Source: a virus. From it: a DNA stretch of 23,185 bases. The stretch is taken from positions 1,255 to 24,439 of IMG/VR virus record IMGVR_UViG_3300029309_000335; one strand, written 5' to 3'. The position numbers and the translations under genes are program-made. The notes below the pieces were generated by a model, which searched no databases, was not told the origin of the DNA, and saw only the letters and a program-made list of their open reading frames with translations. Below are positions 9,167 through 15,133 of this stretch, piece after piece. The first letter of the stretch is position 1; the number at the start of each line of letters is the position of its first letter.

Positions 9167-9452
9167 GCATTAATCTTTTTCTTAATCCTACGTGAGATAT
9201 ATCTCTTCCTGTTTTAGTTGTTAGCCAATTAGCTACTTCACGATAAGAAAACTGTTTCACGTGTTTTCTAGCTAATTCTAATGCCTCTAACTCATATGGC
9301 ACAGGATCAAGTAATTCAGAATCCTCTTTATTTATAACATAACCAAAAGGTATTGTTCTTGCAATTCGTGGTATCTGTATCCACTCTTTTTCATCTTCAT
9401 CTTTTAAATCTGTTGGTTGTGGTAGCTTCCACTTTCCTAAACTTCTATTCAT
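9051..9452 (-). CDS. Helix-turn-helix protein between terminase genes
   Basis: A 133-residue protein with a probable helix-turn-helix at about residues 70-95 (REVANWL, TGRDISH, GLRKRL), a shape seen in DNA-recombinase and transposase DNA-binding domains. A basic helix rich in Lys and Arg follows. It sits between the probable small terminase and TerL and overlaps both genes (TAATG with the first, 116 bp with TerL). I remember similar proteins just before TerL in marine phages. It could help DNA recognition in packaging, or even be the true small subunit. No function is assigned. Confidence 0.7.
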   Translation of the reverse strand: MNRSLGKWKLPQPTDLKDEDEKEWIQIPRIARTIPFGYVINKEDSELLDPVPYELEALELARKHVKQFSYREVANWLTTKTGRDISHVGLRKRLMHEQQRKNKARTLRKWSEYAQKAIQKAKTIEESRIGAKA

Positions 9453-9814
9453 TACTTCTTCTTTGGTGGTAATAACATTACACCACCCGATGCTTCGACT
9501 TGTACCTTCTCAGTTTTAATTAATCCTACTCTATCAAGCAATTCTTTTGCTGCACCAAGTCTGTCTCTAATACCTAATTGTGTAGGGTCATCAATACCAC
9601 TTACCATAGCTACTGCTGCTTTAGGTGCATTACGACTCATGTATAATTGAGTTGCATCCATAATCTCATCTTTCATTGTAGACACAATAGCAGATGTAGA
9701 TGAATGCTCAGAGTAACCTGCAAGTATTTTTGCTTGAGTAGGATCACCATTTGCCTGCTCAAATAAAACATCTAAAAACTTTTGTTGTCTTTCTGTCAAT
9801 TCTCTTTTCTTCAC
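9452..9814 (-). CDS. Probable terminase small subunit
   Basis: A 120-residue protein that starts with ELTERQQKFLDVLFE and AKILAGYSEHSS, the helix-turn-helix pattern of many phage small terminases, which recognise the DNA to be packaged. The remainder (ATQLYMSRNAPKAAVAMVSG, then RLGAAKELLDRVGL) is helical and also typical. The start is GTG at 9814, with GGAG seven bases upstream. It overlaps the lysozyme stop as GTGA. Its position two genes before TerL supports the call. The protein between them also has a DNA-binding look, so the roles could be divided. Confidence 0.72.
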   Translation of the reverse strand: MKKRELTERQQKFLDVLFEQANGDPTQAKILAGYSEHSSTSAIVSTMKDEIMDATQLYMSRNAPKAAVAMVSGIDDPTQLGIRDRLGAAKELLDRVGLIKTEKVQVEASGGVMLLPPKKK

Positions 9815-10266
9815 ACAGGAACTCCATGTTTTACAATTCTATCAATCAAACGTTGTGCTCTGTTTTGAGTTTGTCTAAACCATCTACTGTCTTCCATTTG
9901 CAAAGCCATTTCACGATAGTCTTCCACTTCTACTGCAGCAATCATGAGCTTAAATTTACGTAAACGAGGACCTCCTAGTTGAAATGCCATATTTATTAAA
10001 ACGTGTTGCACATCTTCAGGTAAAGAATCAAAGTCATTAAATATATCTTTACAGTCATTTATAGCAGTCTGCACATCTTTTTTAAACCACTCTTGTACTT
10101 GCTCTTCAGATATAGATGTACCAATAGGTCCTGCATATACTTCTTCATCCCACTCAGTAATCAAATGTCCGATTCCCCCGGTCAAATGCCCTTCACTACA
10201 ATGGTACGTTTCATATTTGCAACCTTCGTCAGCCTCTATTTCTTTTCTCAAAACATCTATATTCAT
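9811..10266 (-). CDS. Endolysin, T4-lysozyme-like (glycoside hydrolase family 24)
   Basis: A 151-residue muramidase that should cut the glycan strands of peptidoglycan at lysis. The catalytic region IEADEGCKYETYHCSEG followed by HLTGGIGHL aligns with the T4 lysozyme motif. It shows E14, then eight residues, C23, then five residues, T29. So it is the E-8-C-5-T form, in which Cys replaces the usual Asp, a known natural variant. The C-terminal half (LINMAFQLGG, RWFRQTQNRAQRL) is also typical. There is no signal peptide, so it needs a holin, and a holin-like gene lies two genes upstream. AAGGA precedes the ATG by about nine bases. Confidence 0.9.
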   Translation of the reverse strand: MNIDVLRKEIEADEGCKYETYHCSEGHLTGGIGHLITEWDEEVYAGPIGTSISEEQVQEWFKKDVQTAINDCKDIFNDFDSLPEDVQHVLINMAFQLGGPRLRKFKLMIAAVEVEDYREMALQMEDSRWFRQTQNRAQRLIDRIVKHGVPV

Positions 10267-10388
10267 GGTCTGAGTCCTTGTTTGTATTGTTGTTTACGGA
10301 TTTCTTGTACATGTTTATGCCAAAAATATACAGATATTTTACTTGTTATACCTGATAGCTTCAAAAATGTCAATGTTTTAAAAGTCAT
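10263..10388 (-). CDS. 41-residue ORF linking two genes by ATGA overlaps
   Basis: An unrecognised 41-residue protein, MTFKTLTFLKLSGITSKISV then YFWHKHVQEIRKQQYKQGLRP. Its ATG overlaps the stop of the upstream gene as ATGA, and its own TGA overlaps the lysozyme ATG in the same way. That tight fit at both ends is the main evidence that it is a gene. It has a hydrophobic N-terminal third and a basic C-terminal half. A strong promoter-like sequence (10345-10373) lies inside it, so the stretch may serve partly as a leader. Confidence 0.5.
   Translation of the reverse strand: MTFKTLTFLKLSGITSKISVYFWHKHVQEIRKQQYKQGLRP
10345..10373 (-). promoter_or_regulatory. Sigma-70-type promoter before the lysozyme and packaging genes
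   Basis: On the minus strand a perfect TTGACA (368-373 of the 10-kb region) is followed after 17 bp by TATAAC (345-350). The predicted start is near 10337, about 70 nt before the lysozyme ATG. It shares the -10 context AGG-TATAAC with the capsid promoter at 285-312. It would give lysozyme, TerS, TerL and portal an extra dose of transcript. Confidence 0.6.
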
Positions 10389-10609
10389 GCTCTTTTCGCT
10401 AACCTTTCTGCTAAATGGCTAATGAGTATTTCTCTCATCTTTTCTGCTCTAGTTCTGTCTGTAAAAGAATACTCTCTCACATCCTCTGAATCAATTTTAA
10501 TTGAGAACACATAAAATGCTCCTTGCTTGATTACTGGAGAGGCACTCCCTCTAGCTACTCTGTCAGGATTAAATAATGTTCCAAACTGTGTCTCTATAAT
10601 TTTATTCAT
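10385..10609 (-). CDS. Small conserved-looking protein, unknown function
   Basis: A 74-residue protein with FNPDRVARGSASPVIKQGAFYVF, then an acidic stretch and a charged helix (FTDRTRAEKMREILISHLAERL). I do not recognise the family. The ATG at 10609 overlaps the stop of the holin-like gene as TAATG, so it is preferred over a longer frame starting at 10699. It ends in an ATGA overlap with the next ORF. It sits inside the lysis cassette between the holin-like gene and lysozyme. There is no signal peptide or membrane segment. Confidence 0.68.
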   Translation of the reverse strand: MNKIIETQFGTLFNPDRVARGSASPVIKQGAFYVFSIKIDSEDVREYSFTDRTRAEKMREILISHLAERLAKRA

Positions 10610-11001
10610 TATTTTTTCTTTAACATTTTTGCTGCCTGTCCTACGCCCTTTATACCAAATGACGCAGAAATTGCAATATATAATAAATATTGATACCAAT
10701 CAGGCAATGTTGCAAGCACTTCAAATCCTTCTTTAACGTATTCTCTCATTCCCGGAATAAAGACTAATACTGCAGGTGCTAGTAGTACAACTAAAGCAAA
10801 TTCGTCTTTCCACGAATCGTTTGTAGCGTCAGCCATTTTACCTTCCCATTCTACTTCGCCTGCTGCAACTTTTTTTGCAACTGTCGCTCTTGCTTTTGCT
10901 TCTGCTACTTTAGCGAGTCCGTCTGCTTTTGTTTTTTCTACTTTGTTTTGAAACCATGTTCCTGCGAGATTTGCGATTGGTCCTATTAGTGCTTGTATCA
11001 T
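10609..11001 (-). CDS. Holin-like membrane protein
   Basis: A 130-residue protein. The N-terminus (about 1-20) is amphipathic. A charged Ala/Lys-rich helix (20-60) follows, and then two membrane segments at about 68-84 (FALVVLLAPAVLVFIPG) and 102-120 (WYQYLLYIAISASFGI). The pattern DSWKDEF before the first segment and the overall layout resemble phage holin-like proteins of the three-segment GTA type. It would form the membrane lesion that lets the lysozyme out. Its neighbour two genes on is the lysozyme, which supports the role. The call is by topology and memory of the family. Confidence 0.72.
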   Translation of the reverse strand: MIQALIGPIANLAGTWFQNKVEKTKADGLAKVAEAKARATVAKKVAAGEVEWEGKMADATNDSWKDEFALVVLLAPAVLVFIPGMREYVKEGFEVLATLPDWYQYLLYIAISASFGIKGVGQAAKMLKKK

Positions 11002-11048
11002 TTTCTATTTTTTCCTTTAATCTCTCTGCTTTTAATTTTTCTATTACC

Positions 11049-11309
11049 TTACGAGAATTTACGAAATCTTGATGTTTTCTTTGCAATCTTTTTGGGTTGT
11101 TTAGATACTTGTTTACCTGATCTCTTCGCTTTTCGTTTAGCAGCAGTAGAGGCTGCGTATTCACTGGCAGAAAGAGCCTTAATTGCTTTCTCAGGTAAAT
11201 AACGTTCGCCAGTAGCCTTTGACCCTTGTGTACTAGGTTTACCTGATTTAGTTCTCCACTTTTGTTTACCCCACGCAACTAACGACCTCTGTGATTTTTT
11301 AAGTGCCAT
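11049..11309 (-). CDS. Small basic conserved phage protein
   Basis: An 86-residue, Lys-rich protein. I recognise the core WGKQKWRTKSGKPSTQGSKA, then ERYLPEKAIKALSASEYA and KQPKKIAKKT, as a recurrent domain of unknown function in marine phages and some larger viruses. It has no Cys and no membrane segment. The ATG at 11309 has AAGGA about seven bases upstream. Another frame is open across almost the same span, but it lacks a good start and the conserved motif. The strong positive charge suggests contact with nucleic acid, which is inference. Confidence 0.75.
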   Translation of the reverse strand: MALKKSQRSLVAWGKQKWRTKSGKPSTQGSKATGERYLPEKAIKALSASEYAASTAAKRKAKRSGKQVSKQPKKIAKKTSRFRKFS

Positions 11310-11318
11310 GTTATATCC

Positions 11319-11414
11319 TTACATACATAAGTCTTCATATTTAGTTGTATGAAGTCTATGTTGTGATAAGTCCCCTTGACTTTTTTTAAATACATTTAAT
11401 ATCCACTGCATCAT
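11319..11414 (-). CDS. 31-residue microprotein
   Basis: A very short ORF, MMQWILNVFKKSQGDLSQHR then LHTTKYEDLCM. Its ATG overlaps the upstream stop as ATGA, and it fills the gap before the next gene. I have a memory of similar short proteins ending in a Tyr-x-Asp-Leu-Cys-Met-like tail in marine phages, but cannot name a family. It has a hydrophobic N-terminus and no further features. The overlap and the filled gap are the evidence. Confidence 0.5.
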   Translation of the reverse strand: MMQWILNVFKKSQGDLSQHRLHTTKYEDLCM

Positions 11415-11854
11415 AATTTACCTGTCCATTTACCTACAAAGTATAATACTATACCACCTAATCCCAATAAAACAATAAAACCTATACTGTAACCCATGAT
11501 CTCAAGAAGTTCTTCTTTTCTTTTTTGAGCCATCTTCTCTGCGTATCGTCTTGACTTTCTAGCCTCTGCTTGAAACCTTTGCCAATCTTGCCATAATCCC
11601 GGTCTACCCGCATAAATCATAATCTGTTTAAGTTCTTCTTCTTGTTGCTTTATTTTCTCTAAAGCCATGAACTCTTCTAATTCATTTGTGCGTACACCTT
11701 TTGCTCTCTGCTTTTTAGCTTTTTTTTCTATCTGTTCTTTTGCAAATACAAAATCTGATATTTGTTTTCCACAACTAGCAAGTTCTTTTCCGTTGCTTAT
11801 AAAACTTTTTATTACACCGAAGGCAGCATTTGCCGCCGCTAGTTCTGCTAACAT
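11411..11854 (-). CDS. Conserved phage protein with C-terminal membrane segment
   Basis: A 147-residue protein. The N-terminus (MLAELAAANAAFGVIKSFIS) is Ala-rich and amphipathic. A long charged helix (about 40-115) contains the landmark MIYAGRPGLWQDWQRFQAEA. A membrane segment at about 121-142 (YSIGFIVLLGLGGIVLYFVG) ends the protein. I recognise this layout from cyanophages and pelagiphages, where the function is unknown. It lies just ahead of the lysis genes, so a role at the inner membrane is possible. The ATG overlaps neither neighbour but lies one base after the upstream stop. Confidence 0.75.
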   Translation of the reverse strand: MLAELAAANAAFGVIKSFISNGKELASCGKQISDFVFAKEQIEKKAKKQRAKGVRTNELEEFMALEKIKQQEEELKQIMIYAGRPGLWQDWQRFQAEARKSRRYAEKMAQKRKEELLEIMGYSIGFIVLLGLGGIVLYFVGKWTGKL

Positions 11855-11855
11855 T

Positions 11856-12008
11856 TTATTTCCTTACAGGTTTACAATATGCAGTTATACGTTTGTTTCC
11901 ATCCTCTGTTGGTATTTGGGGTTGGTTGTGCAGTCTTTCTGCAAAATACAAACATCTATCAATGTTTTTAAATCTCTGTGTCTGATTGACTATTTGTTTG
12001 TCTATCAT
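11856..12008 (-). CDS. 50-residue conserved small protein
   Basis: A small protein, MIDKQIVNQTQRFKNIDRCL then YFAERLHNQPQIPTEDGNKR and ITAYCKPVRK. The pattern C-L-Y-F-A-x-R-L-H, then I-T-A-Y-C near the C-terminus, fits short families I remember from marine phages of unknown function. Two Cys residues (19 and 45) could pair or bind metal. It overlaps the Cys-rich ORF upstream by 41 bp in another frame and ends one base before the next ATG. Confidence 0.62.
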   Translation of the reverse strand: MIDKQIVNQTQRFKNIDRCLYFAERLHNQPQIPTEDGNKRITAYCKPVRK

Positions 12009-12114
12009 GAATATCAGTAAGAACTCGATCATTATGATGACAATCGCATGAGCATTCTTCGCAATCGCAGTCGTAACATTCGCAAGTCTTACACCTTTTT
12101 CTTTTTTCGCTCAT
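11968..12114 (-). CDS. Cysteine-rich microprotein (probable metal binder)
   Basis: A 48-residue ORF starting at an ATG inside the end of the preceding gene. Residues 8-27 read CKTCECYDCDCEECSCDCHH. That is eight Cys with spacing C-x2-C-x-C-x2-C-x-C-x2-C-x-C-x-C, followed by two His. This density suggests a metal-binding site of metallothionein-like or clustered zinc type. Its middle 80 bp is the only coding option there, which supports it. The ribosome site is weak. The function is unknown and it could be a chance frame. Confidence 0.52.
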   Translation of the reverse strand: MSEKRKRCKTCECYDCDCEECSCDCHHNDRVLTDIHDRQTNSQSDTEI

Positions 12115-12397
12115 TTGCTCTTTTTAAACTTTCTTTTGCTTTTTTAAATATGGCAACAACTTCAGTCTTGCCCATTACTTTTGCCCTTTGCTCACCGACT
12201 GTAAGTATCTGTATCTTTCTCGCATATGGCTTATTGACCTTTTTAACTTTTCTAACTGTGTTTCTTGCGTCTGTCGGTGTGGCAAACTTGATGCTAACTG
12301 TGTCTTTAGGGTTTTCATCCGTGTATAAGCGTCTCCCTGAACCTTTCGGTTTCTTCCCTGTACCCACTTTGGGGTCACGCTTTTTTCTTTTTACCAA
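12089..12397 (-). CDS. Basic conserved phage protein, TTG start
   Basis: A 102-residue protein with the opening KKRDPKVGTGKKPKGSGRRL then YTDENPKDTVSIKFATP, a signature I know from many marine phages. The rest is a Lys-rich helical tail. The function is unknown. Between the last in-frame stop and the conserved part, the only usable start is TTG at 12397. AAAGG lies about ten bases before it. It overlaps the upstream gene by 23 bp. The strong charge again suggests contact with nucleic acid or a virion role, unproven. Confidence 0.75.
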   Translation of the reverse strand: MVKRKKRDPKVGTGKKPKGSGRRLYTDENPKDTVSIKFATPTDARNTVRKVKKVNKPYARKIQILTVGEQRAKVMGKTEVVAIFKKAKESLKRANERKKKKV

Positions 12398-12524
12398 CTT
12401 TTTTGTACCTTTTCTTTTGGTCTTTGTTTATTTTAGTCAAAGTTTTAGCTTGACTTGCATGAAGTTTAGATGCCTTCTTTAGTCCTTTGATTACTTTTTT
12501 TAATGGTCTAGTATAATGTGGCAT
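12375..12524 (-). CDS. 49-residue basic microprotein
   Basis: A small very basic protein, MPHYTRPLKKVIKGLKKASK then LHASQAKTLTKINKDQKKRY and a Lys-rich end. Its ATG overlaps the upstream stop as TAATG, and its end overlaps the next gene by 23 bp. I do not recognise the family. It looks like one helix with many Lys and is probably coupled in translation. The evidence is the junction and the filled gap. Confidence 0.58.
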   Translation of the reverse strand: MPHYTRPLKKVIKGLKKASKLHASQAKTLTKINKDQKKRYKKVGKKKKA

Positions 12525-12718
12525 TAGCTTGTATATCCTCCCCCTGCTTTTTTATACGCAGCAGCTAACATCTGAGCTTTTCTAGCAGACCATTGACCTG
12601 CTCCTCCACCTTTTGTTCCTGCCTTTATTCTATTAAATATTCTTTTTCTCATTGCAGGTTTAGTATAATTACCTGCTTTGTTTACTGTACTCTTAGATTT
12701 TTTCTTTGGTTTTGCCAT
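12524..12718 (-). CDS. Small GQWSARKAQ-motif protein
   Basis: A 64-residue protein with YTKPAMRKRIFNRIKAG, then KGGGAGQWSARKAQMLA and a final GGGYTS. The GG-x-GQWSARKAQ signature recurs in phages, bacteria and giant viruses as a small domain of unknown function. It starts at an ATG two bases after the HNH gene stop, with no clear ribosome site, so coupled translation is likely. The basic residues and a Lys-rich N-terminus suggest nucleic-acid contact, which is inference. Confidence 0.78.
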   Translation of the reverse strand: MAKPKKKSKSTVNKAGNYTKPAMRKRIFNRIKAGTKGGGAGQWSARKAQMLAAAYKKAGGGYTS

Positions 12719-12721
12719 AAT

Positions 12722-12982
12722 TTATGCCATTGGATTTTTCTTTTTAGACTGACGGGTTCTGCCAAAAGACCTATTCTTTGATGCTAACTTTGTGGTAAGA
12801 TTGGATGTCCTGTTGTCTTTTGGATTCCCATTCTTATGTGCAACATCTTTGCCTTTTACATTCACACCTTTACTCTTTAGTATTCTACGAGCTTTGTTTC
12901 TACTTTGTCTATTTTTAACTTGCTCAGTTTTACTATGGTAATTCTTATATTCTTTTTTGTAGTTTCTTTTTTTTGGAGACAC
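12722..12982 (-). CDS. Putative HNH-type endonuclease, GTG start
   Basis: An 86-residue basic protein with DVAHKNGNPKDNRTSNLTT, which fits the HNH core: D and H at the first position, N-G-N in the loop, N-R-T-S-N-L at the end. HNH nucleases are often found near phage terminases and may assist packaging cuts or act as small free-standing nucleases. The whole protein is only the HNH plus basic tails, typical of the short phage form. The start is a GTG at 12982, because no ATG precedes the motif in frame. It overlaps the upstream ORF by 38 bp. Confidence 0.72.
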   Translation of the reverse strand: MSPKKRNYKKEYKNYHSKTEQVKNRQSRNKARRILKSKGVNVKGKDVAHKNGNPKDNRTSNLTTKLASKNRSFGRTRQSKKKNPMA

Positions 12983-13082
12983 TTGGTAGTAATCCTTTGT
13001 TCACTGCTCTTGCTCTTTCAGAGAAGCCTAACTTTTGTTTACTTTTTATTTTTCTTTTTATTGTTTTTAGTTTGGCTACCAT
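12945..13082 (-). CDS. 45-residue basic microprotein
   Basis: A short ORF, MVAKLKTIKRKIKSKQKLGF then SERARAVNKGLLPSVSKKKK. Its ATG lies inside the end of the upstream gene (44-bp overlap) and its end overlaps the HNH gene by 38 bp. The middle 56 bp has no other reading. It is very basic and I do not recognise it. It may be a shadow frame, though it has the same character as its neighbours. No strong ribosome site is seen. Confidence 0.5.
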   Translation of the reverse strand: MVAKLKTIKRKIKSKQKLGFSERARAVNKGLLPSVSKKKKLQKRI

Positions 13083-13734
13083 CGGAATATAAATTATTGA
13101 ATGTCGTATGGGGGTCAAGATATGACTCATGAGCCTCTGCAGAATGTAACCATTGAGATGGTGAGAAATCAGGAGCACCCTCTCCTGTTACCCATAAAGC
13201 AGGACTTGTTGCTCTTACTCTGTTATTTGGAAGTGCCACAATATTACCTGTCCATTTACCTGCATCTAACAAGTACAATACATGTGATTGTTTATGTTGT
13301 GCAGGATCATCTGCTATGTCACTCTCTGTATAATCTACAGTGAATAAATATTTAGCAGTATAAAAAGCATTGTCTATTTTACATAGCCATGGAGAAGAAC
13401 TAACTCTATCCATAACTGTAACTGCATGATGTCTAGACTCACAGTCCCAAGGTTGACATAAATGATCTTCCATTGGTTCTGCCCATTCATCGACTGGTAT
13501 ATCAGCTACAAGTGCTTGTATTGGCATTCTTGCCCACATAGCACCACCATGAACATTCTCGTCTTCGTCACATCCTGTGAAGACAACTTGGAAACTTAAT
13601 GACCTGTCTGGTATCGTATTAACTGCAAAAGCAATAGCATGGAGAAATTCACCATGATACTTCATGTGGTTAGAAGTAAACTCTTTTCTTACCCAACATT
13701 TAAAATGTGGAACATTACTTATCAGGTAAGACAT
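13039..13734 (-). CDS. Conserved 231-residue marine-phage protein, unknown function
   Basis: The protein opens with MSYLISNVPHFKCWVRKEFT. Further landmarks are FTGCDEDENVHGGAMWARMP, QPWDCESRHHAVTVMDRVSS and ADDPAQHKQSHVLYLLDAGK. I recognise all of these as very widespread in pelagic phages, with no known function. Most of the chain looks like mixed beta structure with several Cys and His. No catalytic motif is apparent. It starts at an ATG overlapping the upstream stop as TAATG. Length and landmarks suggest an intact copy. Confidence 0.88.
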   Translation of the reverse strand: MSYLISNVPHFKCWVRKEFTSNHMKYHGEFLHAIAFAVNTIPDRSLSFQVVFTGCDEDENVHGGAMWARMPIQALVADIPVDEWAEPMEDHLCQPWDCESRHHAVTVMDRVSSSPWLCKIDNAFYTAKYLFTVDYTESDIADDPAQHKQSHVLYLLDAGKWTGNIVALPNNRVRATSPALWVTGEGAPDFSPSQWLHSAEAHESYLDPHTTFNNLYSDGSQTKNNKKKNKK

Positions 13735-13904
13735 TATTTACGTCTTGCCGCACCACCCCTAGACATATACTTAGTTTTTTTCATGCCGCCCTTTGACATG
13801 TATTTAGTTTTTTTCATAGCACCACCTTTATTCATCATTTTAGATTTTTTAGTAGCACCACCACGACTCATCATCTTGGATTTTTTCTTTTTTTGCATTG
13901 GCAT
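13734..13904 (-). CDS. Repetitive Lys/Met/Gly-rich small protein
   Basis: A 56-residue protein built of short repeats of the type K-M-M-x-[RK]-G-G-A and K-K-T-K-Y-M-S-[KR]-G-G, four units in all. Such repetitive GG proteins are common in marine phages and unassigned. A GGGAG lies eight bases before the ATG at 13904. The same K-[RK]-G-G unit appears at the C-terminus of the 579-residue virion-type protein (1257-2996). This could mean a shared partner, which is inference. Confidence 0.72.
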   Translation of the reverse strand: MPMQKKKKSKMMSRGGATKKSKMMNKGGAMKKTKYMSKGGMKKTKYMSRGGAARRK

Positions 13905-13917
13905 AATTAAGTCTCCC

Positions 13918-14553
13918 TTATTTTTTGCCTCTCATACTTGACCTTACTAAGGACAATGTCTTGCTTCGATTTTTTTCGCTATCAATCTCTTTTAACCTTT
14001 GAGCTATCGTTCCCTTCTTACCACTTCTTAATGTTACCATCTTTGGTAAAGAGGGAGATGTTTTCTTTTTATCTTTTCTTAAATTAGTTGTGAATTTTTT
14101 GCCATCAAAAGTAAATGTTGCTTTACCTGCATTTCTAGCTTTTCTAAATGCTGCGTTAAATCTACGTCTTGTTTCTGATATACCACTACCTGCTTTTGTT
14201 TTTGGACTTCTTTTTAATGATATGTTTGTGTTTGATTGTATAGCTATTGATGCGGGTCTTTTTGTAGGCTTTGCTTTTAAATCTTTAACAACATTTTTTA
14301 ACTCTTTTGTTATAACATTTTTAGCTTTTTTAACATTATCAGTTGCAGACTTATCCATTGAAACTGATTGTTTAACTTTTTTCATTATAGGATTAGTAAA
14401 TTTGTTTGGAATATTGATTGCCTTTAAGTTTTTTTCAAATTGATTTAAAATCATCTTATTGGCTTTGTTTACATCTTTAGATTTTGCTATTTTAACTTTA
14501 GCAACTTGCATTAATTCATTATCTGAAAATTTACTGAAGTCTGGTTTGCTCAT
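13918..14553 (-). CDS. Basic protein with FNAAFRKARNAGKxTFxF motif
   Basis: A 211-residue basic protein. Residues 131-159 carry RRRFNAAFRKARNAGKATFT then FDGKKFTTNL, a small motif of unknown role that I have seen in marine phage proteins. The N-terminal 100 residues are Lys-rich helices. A Ser/Lys linker joins the halves. The ATG overlaps the upstream stop as ATGA. It has no membrane segment or Cys. Its role is unknown, but it sits among virion-type basic proteins. Confidence 0.7.
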   Translation of the reverse strand: MSKPDFSKFSDNELMQVAKVKIAKSKDVNKANKMILNQFEKNLKAINIPNKFTNPIMKKVKQSVSMDKSATDNVKKAKNVITKELKNVVKDLKAKPTKRPASIAIQSNTNISLKRSPKTKAGSGISETRRRFNAAFRKARNAGKATFTFDGKKFTTNLRKDKKKTSPSLPKMVTLRSGKKGTIAQRLKEIDSEKNRSKTLSLVRSSMRGKK

Positions 14554-14837
14554 GTTGTTACCTTTTTACCTTTAGTAATCTTTGCGAATGCTTCAGGACT
14601 TTCTTTACTTAGTGCCATTAGTCCCGGATTCATTTGAACAGAACCTCCTGCTACGTACATGTGCCTTTTACCCATAACAGTACCACCATACGCCATTTTT
14701 GTCTTGCCTTCAACTAATTTCATCGGTTTTTCTCCCTTTTGTGTAAACTTTTCCACAACTTCTTGTGCTTGTTCTACTAATCTTCTACTATGTTTTTCAG
14801 AATCTGCTAATATTTTCTTTGCTTCAGCTAATCTCAT
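14550..14837 (-). CDS. Small conserved-looking protein with GG motifs
   Basis: A 95-residue protein starting MRLAEAKKILADSEKHSRRL, with a helical first half and then MAYGGTVMGKRHMYVAGGSV. The two GG units resemble those of other structural-type proteins in this window. I chose the ATG at 14837 because it overlaps the upstream stop as TAATG and GGAGG lies five bases before it. A longer frame from 14849 lacks such a site. The function is unknown. Confidence 0.68.
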   Translation of the reverse strand: MRLAEAKKILADSEKHSRRLVEQAQEVVEKFTQKGEKPMKLVEGKTKMAYGGTVMGKRHMYVAGGSVQMNPGLMALSKESPEAFAKITKGKKVTT

Positions 14838-15133
14838 TAACACCTCCACCTTCTTCTTGCTTGTCTTAACCTACTGTTAGGGTTTTTAGCAGCTTTTGGG
14901 AACTTTTTCATTTGTCCTGCACTTCTAGCACAGAAAGATTTACGTCTTGCTGCTCTTTTTCCTGTTGGTTTCTTCTCAGTTACTGCTGTTTTTAATTTAC
15001 TGCCCGGATTTTGCCTTCTATACTTGGCAACACCCTTTGCAGTCATACCCGCACCTGATTTTGTGGATCGCATATCCCCACTCTTTTGGGTAAAGCCTTT
15101 TAATCCACCTCTTTTTCGTTTTTTAACAGCCAT
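14837..15133 (-). CDS. SFCAR-motif small basic protein
   Basis: A 98-residue protein with GAGMTAKGVAKYRRQNPGSK, then KRAARRKSFCARSAGQMKKF and the end RLRQARRRWRC. The T-A-K-G, RRKSFCAR and Arg-rich W-x-C end form a well-known small domain of unknown function in phages and bacteria (I recall it as a DUF family). The two conserved Cys might pair or bind metal. It overlaps the upstream gene by 34 bp in another frame. There is no strong ribosome site. Confidence 0.82.
   Translation of the reverse strand: MAVKKRKRGGLKGFTQKSGDMRSTKSGAGMTAKGVAKYRRQNPGSKLKTAVTEKKPTGKRAARRKSFCARSAGQMKKFPKAAKNPNSRLRQARRRWRC

Noticed and set aside
10910-11278. Minus-strand open frame of 122 residues
   Set aside because: It covers nearly the same span as the conserved gene at 11049-11309 in another frame and intrudes into the holin-like gene; no motif and no good start.
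12048-12482. Plus-strand open frame of 144 residues opposite the basic genes
   Set aside because: It is the antisense of Lys-rich coding sequence, giving a Phe/Leu-rich product; no ribosome site and against the direction of the block.
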